64,000 bases of DNA from Alectoria sarmentosa (GCA_009733775.1 WOGZ01000040.1:62001-126000), one strand, 5' to 3'. Shown: positions 11,904 through 24,122, numbered from the stretch's first letter. Program-made: numbers and translations. Notes: generated by a model not told the origin, from the sequence alone.

Positions 11904-12610
11904 TGCTTCGCGCCTTGAACCAGAGATGCATAGGCCTATTGCTTGAATTATCTTGATGATTCCTTACTAGACTAGTCCTGCTTGCAAACCCTTGTATCTC
12001 TGCCCGCTGTTTTGCATCTTATGCCAAATGCCTCATGCCCCAAGCTAGATACCATCAAAGTATTGCTTGAGTGACTTTGGTGGTCCATTGTTTCTTACAT
12101 AACCATTCCCTAGAATCGGTGGATGACAGCATGCAGTGTGGAAAGCCAGAGCTTTGCAGCCCTCGTGGTCCTCCAAATGTCCTGCCATGCGCAGCCAATC
12201 AGATTTGGACCCTTTCATGGGCTCCAAGATGCTTGAACAAGGCCCTCTCCAGCTTGCTGAGTGCTCCAATGGCTCTAGACAGGAGACAGCTTGAAAAGGC
12301 GCTAAACGCGGGTAGCGTAAACAAAAGTTCACAAGAACCGACTTCCCAAAACCTCACCCTCACCCTTTTCCTCCTTCGCGTCCTCAACCACACGTTCGTT
12401 CCGGTGCTCAAATCGTTATTGTCCGACAGCTGTTGCCCGAAATATCAATCTGTGAGTGCCTGCCGAGCTTTTCGTGTGATCTGCGCCGAGCAATGCTCGG
12501 CGTTCTGGGGTCTTCCTCATCCTGTTCTGAGCAAATCCTGTTCTGAGCAAAGCCTGTCACAATCACCACCACAATCATCCCCCACCAAATCCACAGAGAA
12601 CACCGCAACT
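11904..12610. promoter_or_regulatory. Upstream region of the 12611 gene with hairpin and tandem repeat
   Basis: No gene seen. A perfect 8-bp-stem hairpin with loop AAT lies at 12484-12502 (CGCCGAGC/GCTCGGCG). Two exact-to-near copies of a 16-nt unit CCTGTTCTGAGCAAAt/g follow at 12521-12552, about 60-90 bp before the start codon. Confidence 0.45.
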
Positions 12611-13423
12611 ATGATGTACTACTTTGACGGAAAGAAGCTCACGTATAAGCAAGCATCTGGCTTTCGTCACCGCCGCAACAAATTCACCCAACCAGAAGAC
12701 CTCGAGTCAGGAGTCATGCCTATGGAATCTCCCTTTGCCTTGGCCGCCGAGCTAGCCATGTGTAAGTCTTTCTGATCCCCTCCCTTTCCCGTTCTACTGC
12801 AGTTGGCATTATAAGACGCGTTCTGGCAGCTAAAAATCTCATGTCACCCCCCCCCCTGAGCCCGTCTCACCGCACCTGCTCCCATCTCAAAAAAAAAAGG
12901 AAACATCACTAACTCCGCAAACCTCACCAGGCGACACCTCGCCCGTCCACTCCGCCTCCCCCACCCGTGTCGCCACTCCCGACCTCGACCAGCACCCCGA
13001 GCTCCGCGCCATCACCTCCCACGAAGAAGACATCCTCTTCTTCGGCAGCGCCATCATTGACCCCAACGCCCCCCGCGTCGCATCCGAGCGCGCGGGCATC
13101 CTTGCCGCTCCCAATCCCATCATGGAGGCTCTGTTGCGCCTGGAACGCGCTAATACGATGGCCGCCGCCGCTAATGGTCTGCTTTACACCTAATCTTCTA
13201 CGTTGACATCTCGCTGACGCTGGATTTAGTCAATAAGGATCTGGAAATGGGCGTCGTTGAGGGGGAAAATGGCAAGGGTAAGGAGAAGGGTGAGGGGAAG
13301 GGTACCCGTGTTGTGGTGGGGAAGTTGGTCTGTGGGCCCGCTGTCAAGTACGTGGTTTGCTGCGTCGTGGGAGCTGCTGCTTGGGTTTGTCTGGCCTTGG
13401 CGGTTTCGAAGACGTCTTCTTGA
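12611..13423 (+). CDS. Small protein with single C-terminal membrane segment, hypothetical
   Basis: Not recognised as a named family. Three exons, 12611-12761, 12931-13176 and 13230-13423, join to 196 residues. The N-terminus MMYYFDGKKLTYKQASGFRH is followed by a conserved-looking acidic middle part (HPELRAITSHEEDILFFGSA, NPIMEALLRLERANTMAAAA). Next is a Gly/Lys-rich linker, and then a hydrophobic stretch VKYVVCCVVGAAAWVCLALA only five residues from the end, as in tail-anchored proteins. Splice ends are normal and the phases are consistent. Targeting is an inference. A second ATG follows immediately after the first. Confidence 0.65.
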
Positions 13424-14205
13424 GGTTTGAGCAGGGGAGAGGGGAGACCGGTCGTGTGACTGGTTTTTGTGGTCGTTTTTGTGTGTGTGCTCGACGTGTC
13501 GTAGCTGAGGCTGAGAATGGATGAAAATTGCTTGCTGGTGATGATGTTTTCTTTGTGTGTTTGTGATGTGATTTTCTTGAGGGGGGGGGAGAGGGAGGGG
13601 GGTTTCCTCGTTATGTTTTGACTGTTTTCTTATGGTAGAAGTCGATGTTTTGTGCTTTTATGTGTTTTTTTGGGAGGGGGGGGGGGGGGGTTGTTATATT
13701 GATGGTTTCTTCTCAAAGAATGCTATGTTTTGTACTGTTGTGTCGTTATTTTGAGGGATCTTCTCCTTTACATCATCAGCTCCCCTTCGCAGAAGATTGT
13801 GTTTTGTACTTGTTTGGACGTTCCCCTTTGATGTTACACTTTTCTCGTAGTAAAATATTCTATTATATGTTTGTCATCGTTGATGTTGCCCCTTTGAATT
13901 GATTGTTTCTTAGTGTAGAATATCATGCATGTTTCGTATCTATCTTTGGGGATGTCTCCCTTCAAACTGCCCATACGTGGTTGGGAAATATCCTGTTCCG
14001 AAAGACTACGTTCTTTGTTTTCTGGTAATGTTCCCCGTGAGTTTCGACCATCGCTTGTTCCAAGGTTTCAACTTTTGTACCGCAATGTGTATGATTTTCG
14101 GAATAGAATCCCTTATATGGATCGCATGCCGTGGCAATGTATTTTGCATTTCTCGGGTAGCATGCCCCAAAATCGTAGATTCCCCGAGGGGCTTAGCCAC
14201 AATAA
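13424..14205. repeat. GT-rich intergenic DNA with degenerate repeated unit
   Basis: Between the convergent 12611 gene and KRE33. From about 13620 to 13960 a unit resembling TTTTCT-n-GTAGAA-n-ATGTTTTGTACT recurs roughly five times with variable spacing (near 13622, 13705, 13785, 13840 and 13907), broken by a run of about 18 G at 13675-13690. No gene; open frames here lack family similarity. Confidence 0.4.
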
Positions 14206-17200
14206 CTACTTAGCCTTCCTCATCCCTTTCTTCAACCTCTTGGCCTCCTTATCGCCAATTTCCTCTCTATACACATCCTCCGCCGTCTCCCCCTTCCTCT
14301 TCTTATCCTTACTGTCCGACTTCACGCTCACAGTAACCTCCTTCGCCCCGCCTCTAGCTTGAGCGCGCTTGACTTGCTTCTCTGCTTCTTCCCAGCCCGC
14401 GCCGCCAGTCTCAATCTCATATTTATCAAGCGGCAAAGCGTCGATGAGCGCTCGTTGCTTCTCTTTGAGCTCTTTATCGACGTCTTCGCCACCTTCGCGG
14501 AGTTCGTCCTCTAGGTTTTGAGGAAGAGGTGCAAAGCGTTCCTCTTTTCCACCATCGACGCCGTCGTCTTCAGCGGCAAGCGCAGATTGAGGCATCGTTT
14601 CTACGACAGCACCTTGGAGCAGTCGACGGAAGTGAGAGGACACTTTACGCACGATCTTCACGAACATGGCCAGCAATTGACTAGATGGCAACCCGAGCTC
14701 CTTTTCCACGTCTTCCAGTATCTTTCTTTGCAAGCCAATTGCAAGCAGGATGCTCGATTGTACACCTGTCAGACTGACGGCAGATCTCAATCTGTTTGTA
14801 AAGTGAAAATAGGCGATGGGCGGTATCATGTCGAGGATGACATGGTAGTCGAGCATGTTATTTGCGTAGCTGTCTAGACGCTTGAGGTCAAACGGGGAGA
14901 AAGATTCGTCGAGCTCGGATTTGGTGAGAGATTGGACGGTGTAGGAGGTATCAAGTTTTGCGCCTGCGTTGGTAGACTCGATAATCGAGAGTGCGAGTAT
15001 AGAAGGGAACGCACGGAATTGGAAGGAGAGGAGAGAAAGGAAGCGTTTGTGGAAGTCTCGAGCGTAAGCTCCAAGCCAGGCATTATCGCTGTTGCCCATG
15101 TTGTTGGAAAGTGTTCGTATCATGACGCATGAATGCTCGCCTGTGAGCTCATTCGCTGTTTGGCGTAAGTAAACTGGGGCGAAGGAGGCGCGTTTCCAGA
15201 ACCTGTGGAGAGGTGGTGTGAGGCCGAAGGAGACGCCTAGGTAGTCAAGGGCCTGAGGACGGCGTTCAGAAAGGCGGGAGAAGAGAGGTGGCATGCTGTT
15301 TATGTCGCGGACTTTTATGTCATCAGATTGGAGAGTTGAGGATTCGAGCTCGGCGTCTGTGACACGGACCATGGCTTCTGCTTCGGTAGGTTCGGATTCA
15401 GAGAGGTTGGCAAATTTGCCTTCGTAGAAATCTGTGAGAAGGATGAGGGCGCGGCTACCGTAGCCCATGTTGGTGTATTCCGGGTTGGTGGCGATGCGGA
15501 TTATCCGAGCTCCAGACAGTCCAGCAAACTCCTCGTCCTGGAATTGTTGGCTGACAAGCCAGGGTATTAAGTCGCCTCCTGCTCTTTGACCGCGACTTAA
15601 ACTGCTTAAAACGCTCTGCTTGCTGATTTGGCCCTCTAAAGCCACTTGTATTACGCATAGTGGCTCCGGTAGTCTCGAGCTGTCATCGTCCACGGGAGGC
15701 ACCAGGACAAACAACTGGTGGGCTGGAGCATCGCTCATCAACTGTAGATCGTTGGGAGAGTTCTTGTAGTGGCTTGCCACATATAGTGCGATCGTCTGCT
15801 GGAGGAACTTCTCAGAGACAGGGTGAAAAGAAAACAGGGTATCTCGGTTGACGTGTAACAGTTCGCACTTGGAGGGATGAGGACATCCTTGGGTATTGAG
15901 CTTTGGGCTTGGAAGGGTAACATCAAGGCAGAGGACTTTGTTCAGCCATTTTTCGACCGAGTCTCCTTGAGAATATCGTATGGATTCTGTAAGAGTAATC
16001 TCTCGTAACGAGCGACCCCTGCCGGAAGCGTTGTCGCCGTTGGTCGCAGCTTTGCCGGTCGATCGATCAGCTACCTGTGCATCGGCTGCACCGTTCAGCT
16101 TGGGGCCTCCTCGAGACTGTTCTCTCAGCTGTTGTATCAATTTTAGAGACAGTGATCTGCCTGTCCCTTCGTAGCCATTGATGGTTGAAGCCATGAAGAC
16201 GAGATATGGGCCCATCAGCTTCCTGACTAGGGGAAGGGGAATGGCTGCGGCCTCGTCAATCACAACCAACTCTGCTTGGCCAAGAGTATACGCGTCTTGA
16301 GGTTGGATGTACTGTATAGTCTGTCTGTGTTGCCGGTGGACATTCACTCGTACGATGGCTTTGTTGAAGTCTGGATTAGTCGATTGGATAATGGTATAGT
16401 CAACATGATCCAAGTAGTTGAGGGCATCGAAACCCTTGAAGACGAATTCAAACAGTGTTTTGAGATTTTCAGGACTAGGTGAGGTTATGAAGATATTGCT
16501 ATATCCATGTGCTATAGCTGCTGCGATTGCTACCCCAAGGGCGGCTGACTTTCCTCGTCCTCTGGCTGCTGTCAGGGTGACAGTGCTTCTCAGAGTCTTC
16601 TCAGCAATGGCATCCACAAATGTTAGGAGCGCTTTCGCTTGGTCTACCGTTTTCGTGATCTTGATCAAGGAGCCCACAGGCTGGGTGTCCACTAAGCTCT
16701 CTTTAATACCGTCGAGTTCTCTCCTCGCTTTCGTCTTGCCTTCGTCTTCTAGATCTGGCGGAGGTAACGGCTTCACGTTCTTACCGCCGGATATAGGAAG
16801 CACATTGAGTTCATCGTCCACGAACAAGCAAGAATCGCAGCTGCCTAAGGAGAGCACGAAGCGTTCGTTAAAGCGGGCTACCACATCATCATGTGCTTCA
16901 GTCCGGTATCTAGAGTGAACATCCATTGACAAGGTATATAGCTGTTTCAGACTGGTCATGCCCTTGAGGAGCAAGAGAACCATGCCTCCCCCTTCCACAG
17001 TCTCAATAGTACGCGCAAGTAGGTTCGGCGTAATGGCTTCGAAATCCTGTAGTATACACATGCCATAAGTGTTGCCCAATATCTTTTCCGTTTCCTTGTA
17101 GTAGACATATCGTATGTTGTGCAGCGTAAGAAAGAGTTCGAACGGGTCCTCAGTGTTCGCTTCCCGAATGCCTCGCTTGATCTCCTTCTTGATCTTATTC

Positions 17201-17539
17201 TCTCGCTTCTTCCGATGGCTTGTAAACCCCAAAAGGTCTTTCTTATATGCCCATAGAACGGATTTGTTTTGCTTGATGTCCACACTTGATAAGATGTAGT
17301 GCAAGTGAACAATGACATCTTTTGCTCGGTCTCCCACCACTACGAAAAAGCTTCGTTTCTTCTCCTAAGCGCAAATTCAGTAAGTGGGTGATGTTTTCGA
17401 TTTGGCAGTTGTGTAAACAGACGTACCTGTACTGCATTGCGAATCAACGTGGGGATGCGCGAGTCTCTTTGAATCTGTCAGCTTCGGATTTCTGGATCTT
17501 CAACAGCATGAGATGTGCATACACCGCTTTCCGAGGCAT
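14206..17539 (-). CDS. KRE33: RNA cytidine acetyltransferase (Kre33/NAT10)
   Basis: Makes N4-acetylcytidine in 18S rRNA and in tRNA and is required for small-subunit maturation in the nucleolus. About 1071 residues. Exon 1 codes only MPRKAV (17539-17523); intron 17467-17522, short exon 17466-17427, intron 17365-17426, then one uninterrupted exon to the TAG at 14206. N-terminal DUF1726 block GDRAKDVIVHLHYILSSVDI; helicase P-loop ARGRGKSAALG; DEAA-type Walker B VVIDEAAAIPLP; acetyl-CoA-binding GNAT part RIATNPEYTNMGYGSRAL; the tRNA-binding C-terminal region; and a Lys-rich tail (KRLKKGMRKAK) suited to nuclear targeting. All catalytic motifs are present. The start was chosen upstream of the long frame because the added exons restore the family N-terminus. 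Confidence 0.96.
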
Positions 17540-18128
17540 GTTCGTCGAAACTTGGCTGTAAGGTCTAGATACGCTTAGACCAGACGCGCGAGAACGCGCA
17601 GGTGTCAATTCAGTCTATCCATCACTTGTCTTCTCCTCATTCCAGGACCAGAAGTCGCTTCACTTTGATGTGGGCTCGAAAATAGTTTCGGAGGAAGTCC
17701 GGAAAAACTTTTTGATATTTGCAGGGATCTGGGATCGAACCCCTTTTGCTAAGTTTTTCCAGCCGCATGGCTCCCGCAGCAGCCAGTGCCACCTTTGACA
17801 TCTTGGCATCTTGGCATCTTGGCAATATCAAAAAGTCCCTCTCGTTGCATTCCTCGACTCATGCAAGGGACGTCACTGTTGAGACGTCTTTAGAGCCGGC
17901 TCGATGCTGAGCAAGGCTAGTGCACTCTCCCATGGGTTAGTGCTGCAAGCCATGCTTGGAAGCTTCAATAGAGCTAATCCAAATTTCAGCGCCCTTTTGC
18001 TCAGCACGACCGTTACATCTCTAACATATGGGCGATCATCTTTATTAGGTAAAAGGAAATTCCGTATTCAGGTAGAACTCACAGGCTAATCGAAACCAGC
18101 GCGGCCGATTCAGTCTGCTATAGTCCTT
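17540..18128. repeat. Intergenic with a hairpin-type inverted repeat
   Basis: Divergent gap between KRE33 and the GT90 gene. A perfect 13-bp inverted repeat (ACTTTTTGATATT at 17707-17719, complement at 17824-17836) encloses about 104 bp. Inside are a tRNA T-arm-like GGGATCGAACCC (17730-17741) and three tandem copies of CATCTTGG near 17798-17821. It could be a short non-autonomous element. No gene supported. Confidence 0.4.
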
Positions 18129-21126
18129 TTGTCCATATTGGGAATCAGCTTTTTCTTGTTCCGCAATCTCATAGCCCATTTTATCTCTTCTGCTTCTGCT
18201 TCTTGTTCTGCTTCAGGGACAAATACTTTCGAACTGCCTTTGCAGGGAGGCCCTGTATCTAATGGACGTAAAGACTCCAACAAACCTCGTTCTGGCTTGT
18301 TCAGCGCTACTCAGCCTCGCTCAAGAAGAACAGTCGTTATCTTCACGGCCATTGCTATCTCATTCCGCGTCATACTTTTTGGTTTGATCCTGGACAATGG
18401 ACAATGTGCAATTGCGTCCGTTGAGGTAACGCATCCTTCGCGTCAAAACCAATGCATACTGACTTCTTCAAAGGGCTATCTACCTTTGTTTCTGGCTATC
18501 TATGACTATTGGTACATTCAACGCAGGCGGCCAAGATCCGACAATTCACCCCGCGCAAATGGACCAACTTCACGGAATCTCTGGCCAGTGATCACCTTGA
18601 GTGCTGCTTACGCGCTCAAGGCATCTGTGATGAGTGCTACCAGATCCACCTATATCTGTCCGCTCTCTTCCAGCGCGAACACTAGCGTTCCTTTCGTGCA
18701 GATTCTATCAATCCTGCTCGATTGCTATGTTTTGGTCAGTATCTCTGGGTTTGCCAGCTCAGCAAAGGTGGATGCGTCCCCGAAGAGCGACAATCTCGCG
18801 GTGGTGATTGGTTCCATCTCTTTGGTATTTTAGTGACACTGTTGTACGATTCGAAAGGTGCTTCATGCTAATTTCTCGTAGCTTTCCTCCGTGGTGCTGT
18901 TCATCAGCGGTGTCACCGCTCTCGCTATCAACAAAGTCTACTGGGTGGAACTTTTTGGCGTCGACTGGTCGTATACTGGCACTCTAGCTTGGCAGGCAAT
19001 TTTATTTACAATAACAATCATCGCCGCGCTTCATATTGTGGGTGGGATAACGATGATGGAGTGAGGAAGTTACTGACCGAGGACAGTCGACAAATTATGG
19101 TCTGTTGCATCTCGCAACACTAGTATTGTGCATCTGTATTTACTGTACGGGACTCGCCTTCGCTTGGAACAAACGAAATATAATGCCTCCTAACGGAACG
19201 ACGCCGTTGATCGCATTTCTCGGTCTGTTCCTACTTGGTACTGCGTTGTATATACATGCCGAGGCAGTATCTGGAAACGGACGAGGTCAGCCTTCACAAC
19301 ATCTAAGCCGTCGGATGACATTGTCCATGTCCTCCATCTTAGTCCTCTTGGTTCTATACCTCGGCTGGTCTTACGATCTCCAAACCCAAGAGCTTGTCAC
19401 GCATCCGATCGATTGGCTCATAATTAAAGCCGAGAAACAATCAAACGACTGGGCAAATCAGGCTTCTGCTAGCCAGAATGTCGCCGAGTGCGTCCAAGAA
19501 TATGAGCGCCGCTATCAGCGTCATCCGCCTCCAGGATTCGACGCTTGGTATCGTTATGCAACAGCCAGGAATTCTGTGGTGATCGACGATTATGATACTA
19601 TGATGGAAGACCTGCTACCATTCTGGGGTATCTCACCTGCCGAGATAAGGCTACGCACTCAGCAAGTTATTTCTGATTCATGGAACGAGGTTTCTGAAAT
19701 AATCATTCACAACGGACACGCTGGACTAGGGCCCGACTTCCTGCCCACCCACCGATGGATGCTCGATGGCGCAATCAACCTCGTCAAGGACTTCTCAAGT
19801 TACCTGCCTGACATGGTGGTGATCTTCAATCTCAACGATGAGCCAAGGGTAGCAGTTCCTTACAAGGATTTGCAGGAGCTTCGAGGCCTCGCTATCGGAA
19901 CTCCCAAGCACCTTCGCCAAACGGCACGACATAGTTGGAGCGCTAATCGGGCTACGACCTGGCATATACCAGAAGATCTAGGTTCCACGCGACCATTTGA
20001 AGATCACTCCCGCACAAACGCTTTCTCCGCGGGTATCGTAGCCTGCCCTCCGTCCTCTTTTGCCCAACGAGCGACTAGCTGGGACAGTAGCACCCTCTGC
20101 ACTTCCTGCGCCGCACCTCACTCCCATGGCGTCTTCCTGAGCAACTGGACCCTCTCCGCCTCCCCCTGCCACCAGCCTGACCTTCGCAATCTGCACGGCT
20201 TCTACCTCAGTCCCGCGGCCTTCAAGCCCTCTCATCAACTCCTCCCCATTTTCTCGCAGAGCAAGGTCGATGGCTACGCTGACATACTCTACCCCTCTCC
20301 TTGGAACTACATAGACAAAATCTTCTACAACGCCACGGACGAGCATCCAGACCCGCCTTTTGCAGAAAAAGAAAGCTCCCTCTTCTGGCGCGGCGCCACC
20401 TCCGAAGGTGTTTCTCGCCAGGGCACCTGGAAAGGCATGACGCGGCAACGTCTCGTCCATCTGGCTAACAATCTTACCACTGTTCCCACCTCCCGCTCCC
20501 CCACCCTGCCTGTTCTCCTCCCCAATGCCCAGGGCAAGTACACATATCAGACCCTCCCTCGCTCCAACCCCATCACCGCGCTCAACCTCTCCCTCGACAT
20601 CTCAATCGTCGACGGCATCGCCCGCGCCTGGGACAACGACGGCGCCGCGCAAGACGCCGAATTCGGCTTCGCGCCTCCGACCGACTTTCAAGATCACTGG
20701 CGCCATCGCTACCTCATGGACGTGGACGGTGCCGGCTTTTCCGGCCGCTTCCTGCCCTTCTTGCAGAGCAAGAGCTTGCCTTTCCGAGCCGGCATCTTCA
20801 GGAGCTGGTGGGATGGCAGATTGACGGCTTGGAGGCATTTCGTCCCGGTGGATGTCCGGTTGCATGGATTGTTCTCTACACTGGCTTACTTCACAGGAAC
20901 GCCCGGCCCTGCGAGCGGTGGAGAAGGGGACGGTGCAGCGGTTGGGAAAGGGATGGTTCTGACAAGGGGGAATGTGGAGGCTGCGGAGGAGATTGCGGAG
21001 GCGGGCCGAGAGTGGGCGGGCAAGGTGCTGAGGAAGGAGGATATGGAGATTTATATGTTTAGGCTGCTCTTGGAGTGGGGGCGGTTGACGGATGACAGGA
21101 GGGACGAGATTGGGTTTGTGGTTTAG
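18129..21126 (+). CDS. GT90 (CAP10-like) glycosyltransferase with N-terminal membrane segments
   Basis: Golgi/ER-type glycosyltransferase of the family that includes the Cryptococcus capsule protein Cap10; the donor and acceptor here are unknown. The 5' part codes several hydrophobic segments (VVIFTAIAISFRVILFGLIL; SSVVLFISGVTALAI; AILFTITIIAALHI), and a further pair starts after the intron ending at 19086 (HLATLVLCICIYCTGLAFAW). The catalytic domain fills 19480-21126: GFDAWYRYATARN, EIRLRTQQVISDSWNEV, PDMVVIFNLNDEPRV, FADILYPSPWNY-like GYADILYPSPWNYID, FWRGATSEG, and YLMDVDGAGFSGRF...KSLPFRAGIFRSWWDG. One intron at about 19031-19086 has a clear CTGAC branch point. No ATG lies in frame at the 5' end, so the true start is upstream across an unresolved intron. 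Confidence 0.85.
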
Positions 21127-22448
21127 AGGTGAGAGGGGGTTTGGTATTTGATCTGGGATGGGATGGGACGGATGGGCGTTCTGGGGATGTTGTATATTGT
21201 TTGGCGAAAGATTCCAACACGATCGTGGCGAAAATCTCTCTCCATACACACGTGTCAATCAATAACGCACAATTTCTGAACAAACCCTTTTCTTTTCTCT
21301 GAGCGAGTCGGAAATGAAAACATGATGAACCTACATACATACATACATACATACATACAAATACATAGCAGAAAAGTCAATCATTCGATATCAGGGGCAC
21401 CCAATTTGAATATCCTAATCAGAAAGCACATGACAACAACAACAACAACAACAACAACATTATCAAAGCGTGATAAGTAGATAAAACTTTGCAGCAGCAG
21501 CAGCGCTTGTTGCAACAATAACAAAGGTCGTCAAAGTAGCACAGAATCCCAAGAATATACAGTCAGTATAGATGGAGCCCACCCAGCCCGATCGATATCT
21601 TACGGCTATGAATTTATTATTCCACAACAAAAGAAAAAAAAAGGGTGGGGGATTCCCGGGGGGGATTCCCAAGATACAAGCACATTCACATCACAGTATC
21701 AATATCAAAAACAGACATTTCCCTCCCCACCCCCCCAAAAAAAGGCATAATCGCATTGCAAACAAGATACGCTCACTGTAAATGTATAAGAATGCATCCT
21801 CTTACATATATACATACAAGCAAAGTACATTTCAGCACCAAAGGCATAGTATAGAGATGTAAAACAAACCTTGAGTAAATATGATGTAACGTGAACCTCT
21901 ACATACCCCATGACTAAATACATCATGTTATAGAAAATGTAGTCTACAAGGAATTGCGGCATTTTGAGTACAAGGCATGCCGCTCTCTTTCTTTAAACGC
22001 ATGCGAGGAGAGAAATAGACAGATAGAAAGATGGATAGACAGAGAGACAGAGACAGAGAGACAGAGACCGGATGGAGGATTCATACGGGAGATATAGGCA
22101 GAGAGGGTTTGCCCTCTAGATACGTAGACTATGAGGTCCATCACACATAAAAGTTGCTTATGACGGTCATGACAAAGTTCGTGCGCGCTTATGATCGATT
22201 CGAGTTGTTCTACATATGCCGTGAATCAAATTGGCTGGGCGAGCTTAAAATCTGCTGGCTTCGCCCTCGTGCATTTTTCCAAGCGTACGGAGGGCTCGTG
22301 GGCCATTTGCTTTTGATATTGAGCGTGAGCATTGGTTGGGAGGATGCTGGCGCCGCTGCGGGGGTGGAGGGATCTTCGCAGAATGCTGTGGCTTCGTGGT
22401 GGAGGACCTCTGGTTTCTGGTGTCTGTTGTGTGGAACTGTATTTTAGC
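21127..22448. repeat. 3' intergenic region rich in microsatellites
   Basis: Between the convergent GT90 and NTR2 genes. It contains (TACA)n at 21332-21359, (AAC)9 at about 21433-21459, a CAG run near 21491, poly-A/poly-C tracts at 21630-21760, and a GATAGACAGA-type purine repeat at about 22013-22071. No gene seen. Confidence 0.6.
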
Positions 22449-23858
22449 TCATCGTTCCCACGCCATCTTCAAAGCCCCCGATGGCTGCGAATTATCAGAC
22501 CCTCTACTCTCTATTGATCTTATACCTTCTCCCGAGCCGAGTCCACCACCTGGACCCAGCCCATCAGGAGGATGGTCTTCCCCACCCATTTGAACCTCTT
22601 GCCTCAGTTTCTCGTATCTCTCCCCAGTCTCCTTTAGTAGCTGCTGAAGCTCTTTCCCTCTAATTCTGATATCCTCCTTCTCCTTCTTTATCTCCTCCAG
22701 GCGCCGAGCCTTTTGCATCCGCGCATACTCCATCCCTGCCAGCCTCTGCTTGAGCTTATCCAAACATCCAGCCAACGTGGGCAAAGGCGTGATCCGCGGC
22801 GGTGTCCTTGGTCGCCTGGGTCTTGTACTCTGTTCGTCTCTTCTCAAGCCATCCATTCCTTTTCGGGTTTGCGCAGCTTCGTATGCGGCATGGCGCTCAG
22901 CTTCGCTGTCGTCATCTTCGGAATCCGCGGAGTCGTTGCCGCCTTCAGCTTTGTTGATCATATCCCTCATTGCGGCCTCATCTCGTTTTTTCTGCTCTCG
23001 TTCCGCTTTCTTTCCCAGCGCTATACGCCCATCGGACACGAACTCGTCGAACCCTTCCGCTATATCCTCGTCATCGCGCACGAGGCGTGTCTCTTCTTTC
23101 TTCGACGCCTTTTGTCTTGCATAAGGTAAGAGTGACATCTCCCCATCTGAGTCTTCTTGTTCCCGCCCATCGTCATCGCTGAGATTGATGAAATCTTGCT
23201 CCTTGGCCAAACGAGCGCGCCGTTCTTTTTTCTCGCGGATCTCGGCATCCGTAGGGATGGCGGAGCTGAAGCCATGGAATGCGAGATCTGAGCCGAATTT
23301 AGAGGCTAGGTCGAGGGTTTTACCACTTTCATTGTCGATGTCGGATTGAAGGGGTAATTCTTTAGGTGTGGATGGGGTAGAGGTCCTAAGTTCGTTGAGA
23401 TGACCGGCACTGTAGCTTGGGCGGTCTTCTGGTTGTCGGAAGGGAAGATGTTCTGAAGATAGATTGTTCGCTAAGGATTTTCGGAGAGCATTCTTCTCAA
23501 CGGCCTGGCGGCTGAGACTGGACTTCTTGGGTGTGAAGACTGCAACTCCACCGCCGTCGTCATCTTCGGTCATAGAAGTACCGCCAGGTCCGAACGATAC
23601 TCGAGCAGACGACCGTTTCTTGGGTTTTGAGGATCCACGAGATGCGATTGGGGGACGGGTGACGGTGGGAGTGTTTTCTACGGAGGCAGTCAGCCTGTAT
23701 TTTCGCACGTACACATTAGAAAGTGGCGCTGAATGGCTGAGGGCAGAATTCTTACCTTTCTCATGGCTTCCTAGCCCAGGTCGCGCATTCTCCATCTCCT
23801 CATCCTCTTCCTGCCCGACTTTACGGGCCTGGCGCCTTGCGCCAAAAGAGGACCTCAT
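22449..23858 (-). CDS. NTR2: Nineteen-complex-related protein 2 (spliceosome disassembly)
   Basis: Ntr2 partners Ntr1 and the helicase Prp43 in taking apart the post-catalytic spliceosome. The start at 23858 reads MRSSFGARRQARKVG. The family signature blocks are ARVSFGPGGTSMTEDDD, VFTPKKSSLSRQAVEKNALR, SSEHLPFRQPEDRPSYS, ELRTSTPSTPKEL and SSAIPTDAEIREKKERRARLAKEQDF; a long charged coiled-coil region (LKQRLAGMEYARMQKARRLEEIKK) is C-terminal. The frame is continuous, but 23678-23755 has a GTAAGA donor, a CTGAC branch point and a TAG acceptor. It is 78 nt with no in-frame stop, and removing it restores the family sequence, so it is very probably an intron. Divergent from the SmG gene, with 264 bp between starts. 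Confidence 0.85.
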   Translation of the reverse strand: MRSSFGARRQARKVGQEEDEEMENARPGLGSHEKGKNSALSHSAPLSNVYVRKYRLTASVENTPTVTRPPIASRGSSKPKKRSSARVSFGPGGTSMTEDDDGGGVAVFTPKKSSLSRQAVEKNALRKSLANNLSSEHLPFRQPEDRPSYSAGHLNELRTSTPSTPKELPLQSDIDNESGKTLDLASKFGSDLAFHGFSSAIPTDAEIREKKERRARLAKEQDFINLSDDDGREQEDSDGEMSLLPYARQKASKKEETRLVRDDEDIAEGFDEFVSDGRIALGKKAEREQKKRDEAAMRDMINKAEGGNDSADSEDDDSEAERHAAYEAAQTRKGMDGLRRDEQSTRPRRPRTPPRITPLPTLAGCLDKLKQRLAGMEYARMQKARRLEEIKKEKEDIRIRGKELQQLLKETGERYEKLRQEVQMGGEDHPPDGLGPGGGLGSGEGIRSIESRGSDNSQPSGALKMAWER

Positions 23859-24122
23859 GTTTCGACTGTGTTGGAGATACAAAGCGATTGCTCGTGTTGA
23901 GATGTTTCCCTTCTAGTCGTGCTTGCGCCGAGCGTAATGCCCATCAATGGAGGTGGATTGAGATAGGTGAATTGTTGATCAACAGTCAAAGTGCAGTATC
24001 TCGGTTTCTCAATATTCAGCCTCTCACTAGCGCAACCTTACGCCTTGGCATCAAAAGCTCCCCAAAAAATATCACATCCACAGTCCAAGCTTCCCAGAAC
24101 ACCACGACTCCCTACCTTCACC

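Noticed and set aside
17725..17800. tRNA gene suggested by GGGATCGAACCC
   Set aside because: On the minus strand the T stem has mismatches and no matching acceptor stem or anticodon arm could be drawn.
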